This document shows, one piece after another, positions 45,007-54,474 of a DNA stretch of 64,000 bases. The stretch is from Alphaproteobacteria bacterium (GTDB lineage Bacteria > Pseudomonadota > Alphaproteobacteria > Micropepsales > Micropepsaceae). Numbering within the stretch: the first letter of the stretch is position 1; the number at the start of each line of letters is the position of its first letter. The stretch is taken from contig JADZAI010000050.1 in the NCBI GenBank assembly GCA_020852655.1, positions 95,318 to 159,317 of the forward strand, in the 5' to 3' direction. Under the pieces are notes generated by a model. That model was not told where the DNA came from. It searched no databases and saw only the letters and a list, made by a program, of their open reading frames with translations. The position numbers and the translations under genes were made by a program.

Positions 45007-45526
45007 CGTCCTTCACACCTTCCAAAGCCGGCCGGTCCGTTGGCCGGCCGATGAATACCGCGTCGATCAGGATGGCCCCCACGCCCAGCACTATGGCGGC
45101 ATCCGCGATGTTGAAGACATACCAAGAAAGACCGAAGGCGTGGAAATGGAAAAAGTCGGCCACGGCCCCATAGACGAAACGGTCGACGACATTGCCCAGG
45201 GCCCCGCCGATCACCGACCCGAGGCCGGCGACCAGCCAGCGCGATTCCGCCCGCAGCAGCCACCAGGCGAGGACAAAGCTCATCGTCAGCATGAAGGCGA
45301 TGAGCAGCCAGACCTCGGTATTGCTGTCCGCCGGCAGCAGTCCGTAGGAGATGCCCCGGTTCCACACCATGGTGATCGAGAAGAAAGAGGTGAGGTCGAT
45401 CGGCGTGCAGGCCGGGCAGCCGATCATCCCCAGCGTGTAGAGCACATAATTCTTCGAGGCCTGGTCGGCGACGAAGATGACCGCCGCCAGCAGGAAGCCC
45501 CAGACCGCGTAACGGCTGATCTTCAT
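44996..45526 (-). CDS. lspA: Lipoprotein signal peptidase (signal peptidase II)
   Basis: Inner-membrane aspartyl peptidase that removes lipoprotein signal peptides, 176 aa, four helices. The catalytic aspartates lie in NVVDRFVYGAVADFF and FNIADAAIVLG, and the N-x-G-I-S-Y-G-L block follows helix 1. The start at 45526 gives the standard N-terminus (a Lys-Arg-Tyr segment followed by a helix) and a 4-bp overlap with ileS. Confidence 0.95.
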   Translation of the reverse strand: MKISRYAVWGFLLAAVIFVADQASKNYVLYTLGMIGCPACTPIDLTSFFSITMVWNRGISYGLLPADSNTEVWLLIAFMLTMSFVLAWWLLRAESRWLVAGLGSVIGGALGNVVDRFVYGAVADFFHFHAFGLSWYVFNIADAAIVLGVGAILIDAVFIGRPTDRPALEGVKDDAG

Positions 45527-48414
45527 TCCGCCGCCTCGCGGGCCGGCAGCGCGCGCACGGCGGCAGCGCAGCGGCGGCAGAGTTCGGGGTGCTCCTGATC
45601 CTCCCCGACCTCGGGCAGGACCATCCAGCAGCGAAGGCATTTGGTGCCTGTCGCCTTGGCGAAGGTGACGCCGGCAGCCACGATGTCGTCCAGCCGGAAG
45701 GCGTCACCAGGCGCCGCGGCGGGTTCGATGGTAACCGCCGACGTGATCGCAATCTCGGCGAGGTCGAGCCCGACGAAGAGCGCGATATCCTCGGCATCGG
45801 CGAGGTGGAGCGTCGGGGCCGCCTCAAGGCTCGCCCCGATCACCTTGTCGCGCCGGGCGATCTCCAGGGCGCCGGTCACCACGCGGCGCAGGTCGCGGAT
45901 GCGGTGCCATTTCTCAGCCAGCGCGGCGTTCCGCGCGCCTTCCGGCGCAGACGCGAAGGTCTGGAGATGGACGCTGTCGGCGTCGGAGGGATAGCGTGCC
46001 AGCCAGGCCTCGTCCGTGGTGAACGGAATCAGGGGCGCCAGCCAGGTGGTCAGGCAGGTGAAGACGATGTCCATGACCGTCCGCGTCGCCCGGCGGCGCG
46101 GGCTGGCCGGCTGATCGCAATACAGCGCGTCCTTGCGGATATCGAAATAGAAGGCCGACAGATCGTTGGTCGCGAAGACGTTGATGGCGCGCGACACCCG
46201 GATGAAGTCGAACGCCGCGTAGCCCGCGCGCATCTCGGCTTCGGTCTCGGCGAGGAGATGCAGCACATAGCGTTCCAGCTCCGGCATCTCGGCGACCGCC
46301 ACGGTCTCGGCATCGCTGTAGCCGTCGAGCGCACCCAGCATGTAGCGGAGCGTGTTGCGGAGCTTGCGATAGGTTTCCGCCGCGCCTGCCAGGATCGTCT
46401 TGTCCAGCGGCGGGTCCATGCCGTAGTCGGCGCCCGCCGCCCAGGTGCGGAGAATGTCGGCGCCCTGCTGCTCCGACACCTCGACCGGCGAGATGGTGTT
46501 GCCGAGCGACTTCGACATCTTGCGGCCCTGGCCGTCGACGATGAAGCCGTGCGTCATCACGGCACGATAGGGCGCCCGGCCGCGCGTGCCGCAGGCTTCC
46601 AGCAGGGATGACTGGAACCAGCCGCGGTGCTGGTCCGAGCCTTCCAGATACAGGTCCGCCGGCCATTCGAGTTCCCAGGTCGGATCGATCGGGTTCTCGA
46701 GCACGAAGGCGTGGGTCGAGCCCGAGTCGAACCAGACATCCAGGATGTCCCTGACCTGCTCATAGTCGTCGGCCTTGTAGTCGTTGCCGAGAAAGTCCTG
46801 CGGGTCGCGCGTGTACCAGGCGTCGGCGCCGTCATTGGTGACGGCATCGACGATGCGCCGGTTCACCGCCTCGTCCTCCAGGATCGCGCCGGTCTTCTTC
46901 TCGACGAAGATGGTCAGCGGCACGCCCCAGGCGCGCTGGCGCGACAGCACCCAGTCCGGGCGCGTCTCGATCATCGACCGAAGACGGTTGCGGCCCTGCT
47001 CGGGATAGAAGGCCGTCGCGTCGATCGCTTCCAGCGCGCGCTGGCGCAGCGTCTTGGGAGCGCCGTCATCGCCTTCGATGGAAAACGGCCTGTCCATCGG
47101 CGCGAACCATTGCGGCGTGTTGCGGAAGATGACCGGCGCGCGCGACCGCCAGGAATGCGGGTAGGAGTGGTTCATCCGCCCCGAGGCGAGCAGCGCACCG
47201 ACCTCTTTGAGCTTCTCGATCACGGCGCGGTTGGCATCGCCGTCCTTGCCGTCGTCCTTGAGGATCTTGAGCCCCGCGAAGAGCGGCACATGCGGCAGAT
47301 ACTCGCCCCCGGGCCCAACCGTATCCGGGATATCCTTCGAGGAATGGCCGGTGGCGAGCCAGACCTCATAGTCATCCGCGCCGTGGCCCGGCGCGGTGTG
47401 CACGAAGCCGGTGCCGGTGTCGTCGGTGACGTGATCGCCCGCCAGCATCGGCACGTCGAAGTCATAGCCGAGCCCACGGAACGGATGGGCCAGCACCACG
47501 CCCTCCAGCGGCGGTGCATCGCCGACCCGCGTGAACTCCACGCCCGCCGCCTTCGCCACATCGCCGGCCAGCTTGTCGGCGAGCAGCAGCGTCTCGCCGG
47601 CGCCCTCATAGAGGCCGTACTGGATCGTCTTCGAATACGAGACGGCGCGGTTGGCCGGGATCGTCCAGGGCGTGGTGGTCCAGATAACCAGCTTCGCACC
47701 CTTCAGCGCGTCCGGTCCTTTGACGATCGGGAACTTCACCCAGATCTGCGGCGAGTTCTTGTCGTGATACTCGATCTCGGCCTCGGCCAGCGCGGTGCGT
47801 TCCACCGGCGACCACATTACCGGCTTCGAGCCGCGATAGAGCAGCCCGTGGCGGGCGAAGGTCAAAAGCTCCGAGACGATTCGTCCCTCGGCCGGGAAGG
47901 CCATCGTCGTGTAGGGCCGGCTCCAGTCGCCGATCCCGCCGAGGCGGCGGAACTCGCTCCGCTGCACGTCCAGCCAGTGCGAGGCGAAGGCGCGGCATTC
48001 GGCGCGGAATTCCTGAACCGGGATGGCGTCCTTGTTCAGGCCCTTGGCGCGATACTGCTCCTCGACCTTCCATTCGATCGGCAGGCCGTGGCAGTCCCAG
48101 CCATGCACGTAGGGCGCATCGCGGCCGAGCATGTTCTGCGAGCGCGCGACGAAATCCTTCAAAATCTTGTTGAAGCCGGTGCCCAGATGGATGTTGCCGT
48201 TGGCATAGGGCGGGCCGTCATGGATGACGAATTTCGGCCGCCCCTTCGCGGCCTCGCGCTGCCGGGCATAGAGATTGGTACGGTCCCAGCGGGCGAGCCA
48301 TTCCGGCTCGGCTTTTGGGAGCCCCGCCTTCATCGGGAAGGCGGTCTTGGGCAGGAAGACCGTGTCCTTGTAGACGTTGGCCTTCTTCTCGGGTTTGGGT
48401 GCGGCGTCGTTCAT
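45523..48414 (-). CDS. ileS: Isoleucyl-tRNA synthetase
   Basis: Class I synthetase charging tRNA-Ile, 963 aa. The N-terminal ATP signature, usually HIGH, reads HLGT at residues 76-79 (PPYANGNIHLGTGFNKILKD). The editing domain contains WTTTPWTIPANRA. KMSKS is intact near residue 632 (GRKMSKSLGN). A C-terminal zinc site is formed by CLRCWMVLP and CRRCAAAV. The promoter region upstream (48415-48594) is 180 bp with no gene. Confidence 0.96.
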   Translation of the reverse strand: MNDAAPKPEKKANVYKDTVFLPKTAFPMKAGLPKAEPEWLARWDRTNLYARQREAAKGRPKFVIHDGPPYANGNIHLGTGFNKILKDFVARSQNMLGRDAPYVHGWDCHGLPIEWKVEEQYRAKGLNKDAIPVQEFRAECRAFASHWLDVQRSEFRRLGGIGDWSRPYTTMAFPAEGRIVSELLTFARHGLLYRGSKPVMWSPVERTALAEAEIEYHDKNSPQIWVKFPIVKGPDALKGAKLVIWTTTPWTIPANRAVSYSKTIQYGLYEGAGETLLLADKLAGDVAKAAGVEFTRVGDAPPLEGVVLAHPFRGLGYDFDVPMLAGDHVTDDTGTGFVHTAPGHGADDYEVWLATGHSSKDIPDTVGPGGEYLPHVPLFAGLKILKDDGKDGDANRAVIEKLKEVGALLASGRMNHSYPHSWRSRAPVIFRNTPQWFAPMDRPFSIEGDDGAPKTLRQRALEAIDATAFYPEQGRNRLRSMIETRPDWVLSRQRAWGVPLTIFVEKKTGAILEDEAVNRRIVDAVTNDGADAWYTRDPQDFLGNDYKADDYEQVRDILDVWFDSGSTHAFVLENPIDPTWELEWPADLYLEGSDQHRGWFQSSLLEACGTRGRAPYRAVMTHGFIVDGQGRKMSKSLGNTISPVEVSEQQGADILRTWAAGADYGMDPPLDKTILAGAAETYRKLRNTLRYMLGALDGYSDAETVAVAEMPELERYVLHLLAETEAEMRAGYAAFDFIRVSRAINVFATNDLSAFYFDIRKDALYCDQPASPRRRATRTVMDIVFTCLTTWLAPLIPFTTDEAWLARYPSDADSVHLQTFASAPEGARNAALAEKWHRIRDLRRVVTGALEIARRDKVIGASLEAAPTLHLADAEDIALFVGLDLAEIAITSAVTIEPAAAPGDAFRLDDIVAAGVTFAKATGTKCLRCWMVLPEVGEDQEHPELCRRCAAAVRALPAREAAE

Positions 48415-48594
48415 GGGCGAATGCGACCCTGATCTGGGGTCATCCCTCTGGCAGTTATAGCGTTGAGTCGAGCGGGCGGTCCCCGGCGCGCTAAAGCGCG
48501 GCCGGGCCGATAATTCGCATAGTGTAACGCGCGACGCGGCTCATGCGGCGATTGTAACAGGCCGGATTCGGCGGGTCGAGCCCGTTGGGCCGAT

Positions 48595-49152
48595 CTATCG
48601 CGCTGTGATCAGAATTACATCGTATTGCTTCGCCAGCGCGAGAATTGCAGCGTCGCGTGCGACCTGGATCTCAGTCGGGAAGTCGTCGCGCACGTTCAGC
48701 CAGCCGAAATAGATACCGCTAATCAGTTGATTGCGCACACGTCCGTCGAAGCGCTTGAGCTGCTCCGAAACGATGTCGGTGCGATAACCGAACAGGCGGC
48801 CCAGTGACCAGCTCGTGCGCTCATCGGCCAAATTCTGTTGCGCGACGGCGACATCGAAGATGATGTCGCCCAGCTTGGCATCCGTGTCGCGAACAAGGTC
48901 CACCGCCCGTTCGAGACAAGGGGGCAAGACTTCATCGTCGCTGATGCGCCGTTCCGCCTCCCATGCACTGACATCCCTGCCGGCGGCGCGCCCCGCCTCG
49001 ATTCTTGCGGATAGGTCCAGGCTCGCCCGGAGTTCTTGTTCGACCTTGGCCGCCGATGCATCGGTGCAGGCGGCCTGCGGATTCGCCGCAGCCGGCTTAC
49101 ACAGCACGTCAATAGTCATCAGGAGCACGCCCAGGATCAGCCGGGCTTTCAT
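48595..49152 (-). CDS. Secreted hypothetical protein
   Basis: A 185-aa protein, family not recognised. A signal peptide (residues 1-24, ending AAAN) is followed by a mostly helical, charged domain with two Cys, CTD and PPCLER, that could bond. Charged heptad-like stretches (AKVEQELRASLDLSARIEAGRAAG) suggest a coiled coil. Codon use is less biased to GC than in the neighbours (CTCGCT, ATTCTCGC at its end), hinting at a younger gene between ileS and ribF. Confidence 0.65.
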   Translation of the reverse strand: MKARLILGVLLMTIDVLCKPAAANPQAACTDASAAKVEQELRASLDLSARIEAGRAAGRDVSAWEAERRISDDEVLPPCLERAVDLVRDTDAKLGDIIFDVAVAQQNLADERTSWSLGRLFGYRTDIVSEQLKRFDGRVRNQLISGIYFGWLNVRDDFPTEIQVARDAAILALAKQYDVILITAR

Positions 49153-49181
49153 CGTACTTGCCTCCGTCGTACTGGCCTCCG

Positions 49182-50132
49182 TTACAGCCCCGGCGGCTCG
49201 ACGGAGGTCGCCGCCAATATGCGCCGCGCCACTTCGCCATCCGCGGCGATCTGCTGCTTCAGGCTTTCGAGGCCGTCGAACTTGCGCTCGGGGCGGATGA
49301 AGTCGATGAAGCTGACGTCGATCTGCTTGCCGTAGAGGTCGCCGGCGAAGTCGAAGAGGTGCACCTCCAGCAGGGTATCCTGCTTGTTGAAGGTCGGGCG
49401 GCGGCCGAAATTGGCGACGCCCTCGCGGTTCTGTCCGTCGAGGGCGACGCGAACCGCATAGACGCCGAGCGCCGGCTCCAGGTAGCCCTTCAGCGACACA
49501 TTCGCTGTCGGGAAGCCGATCGTCCGGCCGCGCTTGTCGCCGCCATGCACGTGGCCGGAGACGGTCCACCAGTGGCCAAGAAGATGGGCGGCATCGCGCG
49601 GCCGGCCCTCCTTGAGCGCGTTGCGGATATCGGTGGACGAAATCTTGCGCGCACCGTCAGCCGAGATCGGCTCGAAGATGGTGACGCCGAAGCCGTGGCG
49701 CGCGCCGCCTGTCTTCATCGTCTCGGGATTGCCGGCGCGGTTCTTGCCGAACTGAAAGTCACCGCCGATCAGCACATGCCGCACTGCCAGCCCGCGCGCC
49801 AGCACCCGGTCGATGAACACGTCCGCCGTCATCGCCGCCATCGTCGCGTTGAACGGCACGGCATAGAGCACGTCCACGCCGAGCCGCCGCAGCATTTCGG
49901 CCTTGGGGCGGAACGGCGTGAGGCGGAATTTCTCGAGGCTGCGCTTGAAGAATTCCTGCGGCTGCGGCTCGAAGGCGAGGATGCCGAAGGCTGCGCCCTC
50001 CTGGCGCGCGATGCGCTGGCCTTCGCCGATCAGCGCCTGGTGACCGCGATGGACGCCGTCGAAATTGCCGATCGCCACGACGGCACCCTCGGCCGCCCGC
50101 GGAACCGAGTCGAAATGACGGACGACAATCAT
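49182..50132 (-). CDS. ribF: Bifunctional riboflavin kinase / FAD synthetase
   Basis: Makes FMN and FAD from riboflavin, 316 aa. The N-terminal adenylyltransferase has AIGNFDGVHRGHQALI near residue 20 and VGG-type IGGDFQFGKNRAG near 118, with ISSTDIRNALKEG near 158. The C-terminal kinase has GRTIGFPTANV near 195 and GVANFGRRPTF near 232. The start at 50132 overlaps the MaoC stop by 4 bp. Confidence 0.95.
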   Translation of the reverse strand: MIVVRHFDSVPRAAEGAVVAIGNFDGVHRGHQALIGEGQRIARQEGAAFGILAFEPQPQEFFKRSLEKFRLTPFRPKAEMLRRLGVDVLYAVPFNATMAAMTADVFIDRVLARGLAVRHVLIGGDFQFGKNRAGNPETMKTGGARHGFGVTIFEPISADGARKISSTDIRNALKEGRPRDAAHLLGHWWTVSGHVHGGDKRGRTIGFPTANVSLKGYLEPALGVYAVRVALDGQNREGVANFGRRPTFNKQDTLLEVHLFDFAGDLYGKQIDVSFIDFIRPERKFDGLESLKQQIAADGEVARRILAATSVEPPGL

Positions 50133-50563
50133 GCCTTGGGGCGCGCGGGCGCCAGCAGGGTCGCCTCGCCTTCGGCGACCACGGTGTCGCCGACCTGCGC
50201 GACGCAATCGAGCGTGACGCGGCGGCGGTCCTTGGCCTTGACGGTGCAGGTCGCGACGACATGGTCGCCGATGCGGACCGGCGCCTTGAAGTTCAGCGTC
50301 TGCGCCACGTAGATCGAACCGGCGCCGGGAAGCTGGGTGCCGAGCACCGCCGAGAAGAAGCCCGCGGTCAGCATGCCGTGCGCGATGCGGGTCTTGAACG
50401 GCGTGGTCGCCGCATAGGCCTCGTCGAAATGGACCGGGTTCATGTCGCCGGTCGCTTCGCCGAACAGCGCGATATCCTTCTCGCTGACCGTGCGCGCGTA
50501 CGAGGCCGACTGGCCGACCTCGATATCCTCCGCGTAGACCGTCACGCCACTCTCCCAATGCAA
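50129..50563 (-). CDS. MaoC-like hot-dog dehydratase
   Basis: A 144-aa MaoC-domain protein. The R-hydratase motif is complete: FGEATGDMNPVHFDEAYAATTPFKTRIAHGML holds the catalytic Asp and His. It is likely an (R)-specific enoyl-CoA hydratase or related acyl-CoA hydratase. Translational coupling to ribF is a conserved oddity of the alphaproteobacterial ribF region and need not mean shared function. Confidence 0.88.
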   Translation of the reverse strand: MHWESGVTVYAEDIEVGQSASYARTVSEKDIALFGEATGDMNPVHFDEAYAATTPFKTRIAHGMLTAGFFSAVLGTQLPGAGSIYVAQTLNFKAPVRIGDHVVATCTVKAKDRRRVTLDCVAQVGDTVVAEGEATLLAPARPKA

Positions 50564-50605
50564 ACGGGGCGGGACACTAGTCGCCGCGGTGCAAAAAACA
50601 AACCG

Positions 50606-51472
50606 TCACCATTTGAGGTGCGGCTGGAAGGCGGCGGCGAACAATTCCTCGGCCTCCAGGGTCTGGAGCACCTTGGCGGCGTCGGGCGCATGCGGCGCCT
50701 TGCCGAACTGTTCCCAGTGAATGCCGGCGGTGATAAGCAGGGCGTCGATGCCGGCCCTGTTGCCGCCGAGGATGTCGGTGCGCATGCCGTCGCCGACCGC
50801 GAGGATGCGGGCCGGCTCGACCGGCTTTCCGGCGAGTTCGGCCAGGCGGTCCGCCGCCAGGGCATAGACCGGCAAATGCGGCTTGCCGAAATAGACGACC
50901 TGGCCGTCGATCTTCTCATAGGCCGCCGCAAGCGCGCCCGCGCACCAGATCAGCTTGGGTCCGCGGGAGACTTTGATATCCGGATTGGCACAGATCATCT
51001 GGAGGCCGCGGCGGCGCATGTCGCCGAACGTCGCCGCGTAGTCGTCCGGGGTCTCCGTGTCATCGTCGAAAAGGCCGGTGCAGAGCACGAAGTCGGCCTC
51101 GGCGACGGGCGCTTCCGTTACGTCGAGGCCGGCCCAGAGCGGGCGGTCGCGATCCGGCCCCAGGAAATGGAAGCGCTGGCCCTGGCGGCGGGTCATCTCC
51201 AGCCGCGTTGCGTCCCCGGAGGTCAGGATTCCGTCATAGGCATCGCGCGGCACGCCCATGCGGTCGAGCATCTCGGCGACCGAGGCTGCCGGGCGCGGGG
51301 CGTTCGAGAGGAGCAGGATCGGGCCGCTTCCGGCACGGAAGCGCGTCATCGCCTGAACGGCCTCGGGATAGGCCGTCTTGCCGTCGTGAATGACGCCCCA
51401 GACGTCGCACAGCATGGCGCCGTAGTGGTGGGCGATCTCGTTGAGGCCTTCGATCCGGTGCGCGGGTTTCAT
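50606..51472 (-). CDS. TIGR01459-type HAD phosphatase
   Basis: A 288-aa haloacid-dehalogenase-fold protein of the class IIA type (TIGR01459). The first motif DVWGVIHDG (near residue 23) keeps the nucleophile Asp but has Trp-Gly spacing typical of the group, then LLLSNAPRP (motif II) and VGDGMRTDILGGNRAGID (motif IV). The substrate is unknown. The gene is usually found next to ribF and ileS, as here. Confidence 0.88.
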   Translation of the reverse strand: MKPAHRIEGLNEIAHHYGAMLCDVWGVIHDGKTAYPEAVQAMTRFRAGSGPILLLSNAPRPAASVAEMLDRMGVPRDAYDGILTSGDATRLEMTRRQGQRFHFLGPDRDRPLWAGLDVTEAPVAEADFVLCTGLFDDDTETPDDYAATFGDMRRRGLQMICANPDIKVSRGPKLIWCAGALAAAYEKIDGQVVYFGKPHLPVYALAADRLAELAGKPVEPARILAVGDGMRTDILGGNRAGIDALLITAGIHWEQFGKAPHAPDAAKVLQTLEAEELFAAAFQPHLKW

Positions 51473-51511
51473 GGCCCAGCGGCTCGCATGCCGCCCGCCC
51501 CGGCGTCAATC

Positions 51512-52864
51512 TCAACCGACCGCGCGGCGCCGCTCGCGGGCCTGGAACAGGGCGGCCATGCCGACAGGCTGGGGCGGCGCCGGCGGCGCGACCGGTGCGG
51601 CGGCGACCGGCTCCGGGCGGGCCGGCTCGGGGGCGTCTTCGCGGAGCGGTTTGGGCTCGCCGAAGAGATAGCCCTGGCCATAGGCGATGGCGAAATCGAG
51701 CAGGTCGACGACCTGGCGCTCGGTCTCGATCTTCTCGCCGACCAGCGCGATGCCGTGGCGCGAGAGATAGAGGCCGAGGTCTTCGGCCCGGATGCCGCCG
51801 CCGATCTGGAGGTCCGGATCGAGCAGCAGGGCCGGCGACGCCTTGATGAAGCGGACATTGCGCTTGCGCAGCGCGTCGAAGTCGAAAGCCAGGTGGGTGA
51901 CGTGATCCATCGAGAAGGCGAAGCCGAGTTCGGCCAGCGCCGTCACGCTGCCAGCTTCGCCCTGCCCCATCCTATCCCACGACGATTGGGGCAGTTCGAA
52001 GACGATCTGGTCGCCGAGGTCGCGATGGGCGCGCATGAAGTCGACGAATTGCGGGAAGAACGCGGCGTCGGCGAGCGAGTGCGCCGAGATGTTGCAGAAC
52101 ACGCCGACATCCTTGTGGCGCGCCGTGAGCCGGCGGATGAACTGCACGCAGCGGAAGAGCAGCAGATTGTCGACCGTCGACATCAGGCCGGCCTCTTCCG
52201 CGACGCGCAGATACTGGCCCGGCAGGATGAGCGCGCCGTCGGGCGTGCGCAGGCGGGTCAGCGCCTCGTAGAAGCGGAGCTTGCGCTGCGGCAGGCTGAC
52301 GACCGGCTGGAGGTGCAGGTCGATCCTGTTCTCGATGAGCGAGCGCTGGATCGTGTCGAGGAGCTGCGCGTCCGCTTCGGGCCCGGCAAGGGGGGTCGCA
52401 GACGCCTGCGCGGGCTGGCCCTGAAGGCGCGCCTGGAGTCGGCGGGTGTGGCCGGCGGTTTCGGCATGCGCGGCTTCGATGAGCTGCACCCGCTTCACCA
52501 TCGATTCAGCGAACTGGCGGAGCAGCGTCTCGAAGAGCTTGATCTCCGAGGAGAGCTTGCCTTCGCGCTCGCCGATGCCCGCCTCGATCCGGCCCAGACG
52601 CTCGCAGATGCGCTCGTCGAGCTGCGCCAACTGATCCGCGTTGATCAGGTCGGCCCGCTTCAGCGCCCGCATCTCGTGCTCGGACCTTGACCGGTCGCGG
52701 CGGCGGACGCCGACATTCTGGAGCTGCGAGCCGACGCAGAAGACGCCGAGGCCCGTAAGACCCGCCACACCGACGCCGGCGCCCATGTTGAGCAGGACGA
52801 TCGACGCCGCGCCGGCCATGGCGGCGCAGGCCGTCGTCACGATGATGTCGGTCAGATTCGACAT
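51512..52864 (-). CDS. Membrane-anchored EAL domain protein, TipF-like, degenerate active site
   Basis: A 450-aa protein with two N-terminal hydrophobic helices (about residues 7-27 and 31-46), a long coiled coil (about 60-150) and an EAL domain (about 170-410). EAL itself is present at 200-202, but the catalytic DDFG motif reads DHVT (D320-H321), and CNIS and ELPQ are altered. It probably binds c-di-GMP without cleaving it. This layout is that of TipF, the flagellar-pole factor of Caulobacter. A Pro/Ala-rich tail follows. Confidence 0.8.
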   Translation of the reverse strand: MSNLTDIIVTTACAAMAGAASIVLLNMGAGVGVAGLTGLGVFCVGSQLQNVGVRRRDRSRSEHEMRALKRADLINADQLAQLDERICERLGRIEAGIGEREGKLSSEIKLFETLLRQFAESMVKRVQLIEAAHAETAGHTRRLQARLQGQPAQASATPLAGPEADAQLLDTIQRSLIENRIDLHLQPVVSLPQRKLRFYEALTRLRTPDGALILPGQYLRVAEEAGLMSTVDNLLLFRCVQFIRRLTARHKDVGVFCNISAHSLADAAFFPQFVDFMRAHRDLGDQIVFELPQSSWDRMGQGEAGSVTALAELGFAFSMDHVTHLAFDFDALRKRNVRFIKASPALLLDPDLQIGGGIRAEDLGLYLSRHGIALVGEKIETERQVVDLLDFAIAYGQGYLFGEPKPLREDAPEPARPEPVAAAPVAPPAPPQPVGMAALFQARERRRAVG

Positions 52865-52957
52865 GGCAACCCGAACAGGCCCGCGGGCAACGCGGGCAGC
52901 TTCGGGTCACCGTGGCGCGGCGATGGTTTAAGGAGCGTTAACCTTGGTGAACGCGCC

Positions 52958-54400
52958 TTATCCGGCCGCCTGCACCGTGAAGTGGCGGCGGTCCGGCTCC
53001 GCCGTCGCCTTGGTATAGCGGTCCATCGTGTGCGGCCACTGGGTCACGATCTGCCCGCCGGCGCCGCGGTAATAGTTGCTGCACCCGGCCTGCCAGACCG
53101 ACACCTTGGCGAGGTCGTTCTGAAGCTCCGCGTTATAGGCCTTCTGCACGTCGGGCCGTACGTCGATCCAGGCCAGCCGGTCGGCCTCGAGGCGCTGGAG
53201 CTGCTTCACCGCGTAATCGACCTGACGCTCGATCATGTAGAGGATCGAGCCGTTGTTGGTGTTCGGGCCGTAGAGCATGAAGAGGTTGGGGAAGCCCGCC
53301 GTCATGATGCCGAGATAGGCCTGCGCCCCCTTGTCCCAGGCGTCGGCGATCTTGACCCCGCCCCGGCCGGTGACGTCGATCGCCGCCAGATAGCGGTTCG
53401 CGGCAAAGCCCGTCGCGAGGATGATGGTATCGACCGCGCGCTCCTTGCCGTCGCGCGTGACGATGCCGTCCCGGGTGATGCGGGCGATCGGATCGGTGAC
53501 GAGTTCGACGTTGGGCCGGTTGAAGGCGCGGTAGTAGAGCGAGTGGATCAACGGCCGCTGGCACCCGTAGGGCACGTCCGGCGTCAGCTTGCGGCGTGTC
53601 TCGGGGTCTTCCACCACTTCAAGGTTCTGACGGCCCGCCGCCTCGGCTGCCGCGAGCGCTTCCGGGTCGGCAAAGGTGATGAAATTCTCCAACTCGTCGT
53701 AAAGCTGCTGGCGGATCGCCCGCACGGCTTCCGGCTTCTCGCGGAATGTCCTCAGTTCGTCCTCGGTGTAGGGCGTATCGTCCTTCGGGACGACCCAGTT
53801 GGCGGAGCGCTGGAAGACGTAGAGCTGGCCGGCGGTCCTGGCGATTTCCGGCACGAACTGCACGGCGCTCGCCGCGCTGCCGATGACGCCGACGCGCTTG
53901 CCGGCGATGTTGTCGTCCTTGGGCCACTCGGCGGAGTGGAACAGCGTCCCCTTGAAGTCCTTGAGGCCGGCAATGTCGGGCCGGTTCAGATCGTTGAACA
54001 TCCCGAGCGCGCTGATGACGGCATCGGCGACGAAAGGCTCGCCCTCGCCCACATCCAGCAGCCAGACGGCGCGCGCATCGTCCCAGGTCGCGCCCTCGAC
54101 CTTGGTGTTGAAGCGGATGTGCGGGATCAGGCCGTGTCTCTCCGCCGTCCGGCGCATATAGGCGTGGATCTCCGGCTGCTCGGCATAGGGCCGCGTCCAG
54201 GCCGGATTGAGCTCGAAGGAGAAGGAATAGAGGTGCGACTTCACATCGCACGCCGCGCCGGGATAGCGGTTGTGGTTCCAGGTGCCGCCGACATCGCCGG
54301 ATTTCTCGAAAATGACGAAGTCGTCGAAGCCGGCTGCCTTCAGCTTGACGCCGGCGGTGATGCCGCCCGGCCCCGCGCCGATTACCGCGATGCGCCTCAT
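52958..54400 (-). CDS. Flavin-containing (Baeyer-Villiger type) monooxygenase
   Basis: A 480-aa FAD/NADPH monooxygenase. The FAD site GAGPGGITAG lies at residues 8-17. The fingerprint segment FKGTLFHSAEWP (near 145) corresponds to the BVMO/FMO signature, followed by the NADPH site VIGSAASAVQ near 171 and a C-terminal ATGFAANRYL. It could oxidise ketones or heteroatoms; the substrate is unknown. It is divergent from the glutathione peroxidase. Confidence 0.87.
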   Translation of the reverse strand: MRRIAVIGAGPGGITAGVKLKAAGFDDFVIFEKSGDVGGTWNHNRYPGAACDVKSHLYSFSFELNPAWTRPYAEQPEIHAYMRRTAERHGLIPHIRFNTKVEGATWDDARAVWLLDVGEGEPFVADAVISALGMFNDLNRPDIAGLKDFKGTLFHSAEWPKDDNIAGKRVGVIGSAASAVQFVPEIARTAGQLYVFQRSANWVVPKDDTPYTEDELRTFREKPEAVRAIRQQLYDELENFITFADPEALAAAEAAGRQNLEVVEDPETRRKLTPDVPYGCQRPLIHSLYYRAFNRPNVELVTDPIARITRDGIVTRDGKERAVDTIILATGFAANRYLAAIDVTGRGGVKIADAWDKGAQAYLGIMTAGFPNLFMLYGPNTNNGSILYMIERQVDYAVKQLQRLEADRLAWIDVRPDVQKAYNAELQNDLAKVSVWQAGCSNYYRGAGGQIVTQWPHTMDRYTKATAEPDRRHFTVQAAG

Positions 54401-54474
54401 ACCCTGTCCTTCCTGATGTCTTTGTGCGCACCATCATGGCGACAACGTGCCGAATGCCAAGGGCGGAGGTGACG

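Noticed and set aside
48415..48594. Search for a T-box or other riboswitch before ileS
   Set aside because: No T-box sequence, specifier loop or terminator/antiterminator pair was found in the 180-bp leader.
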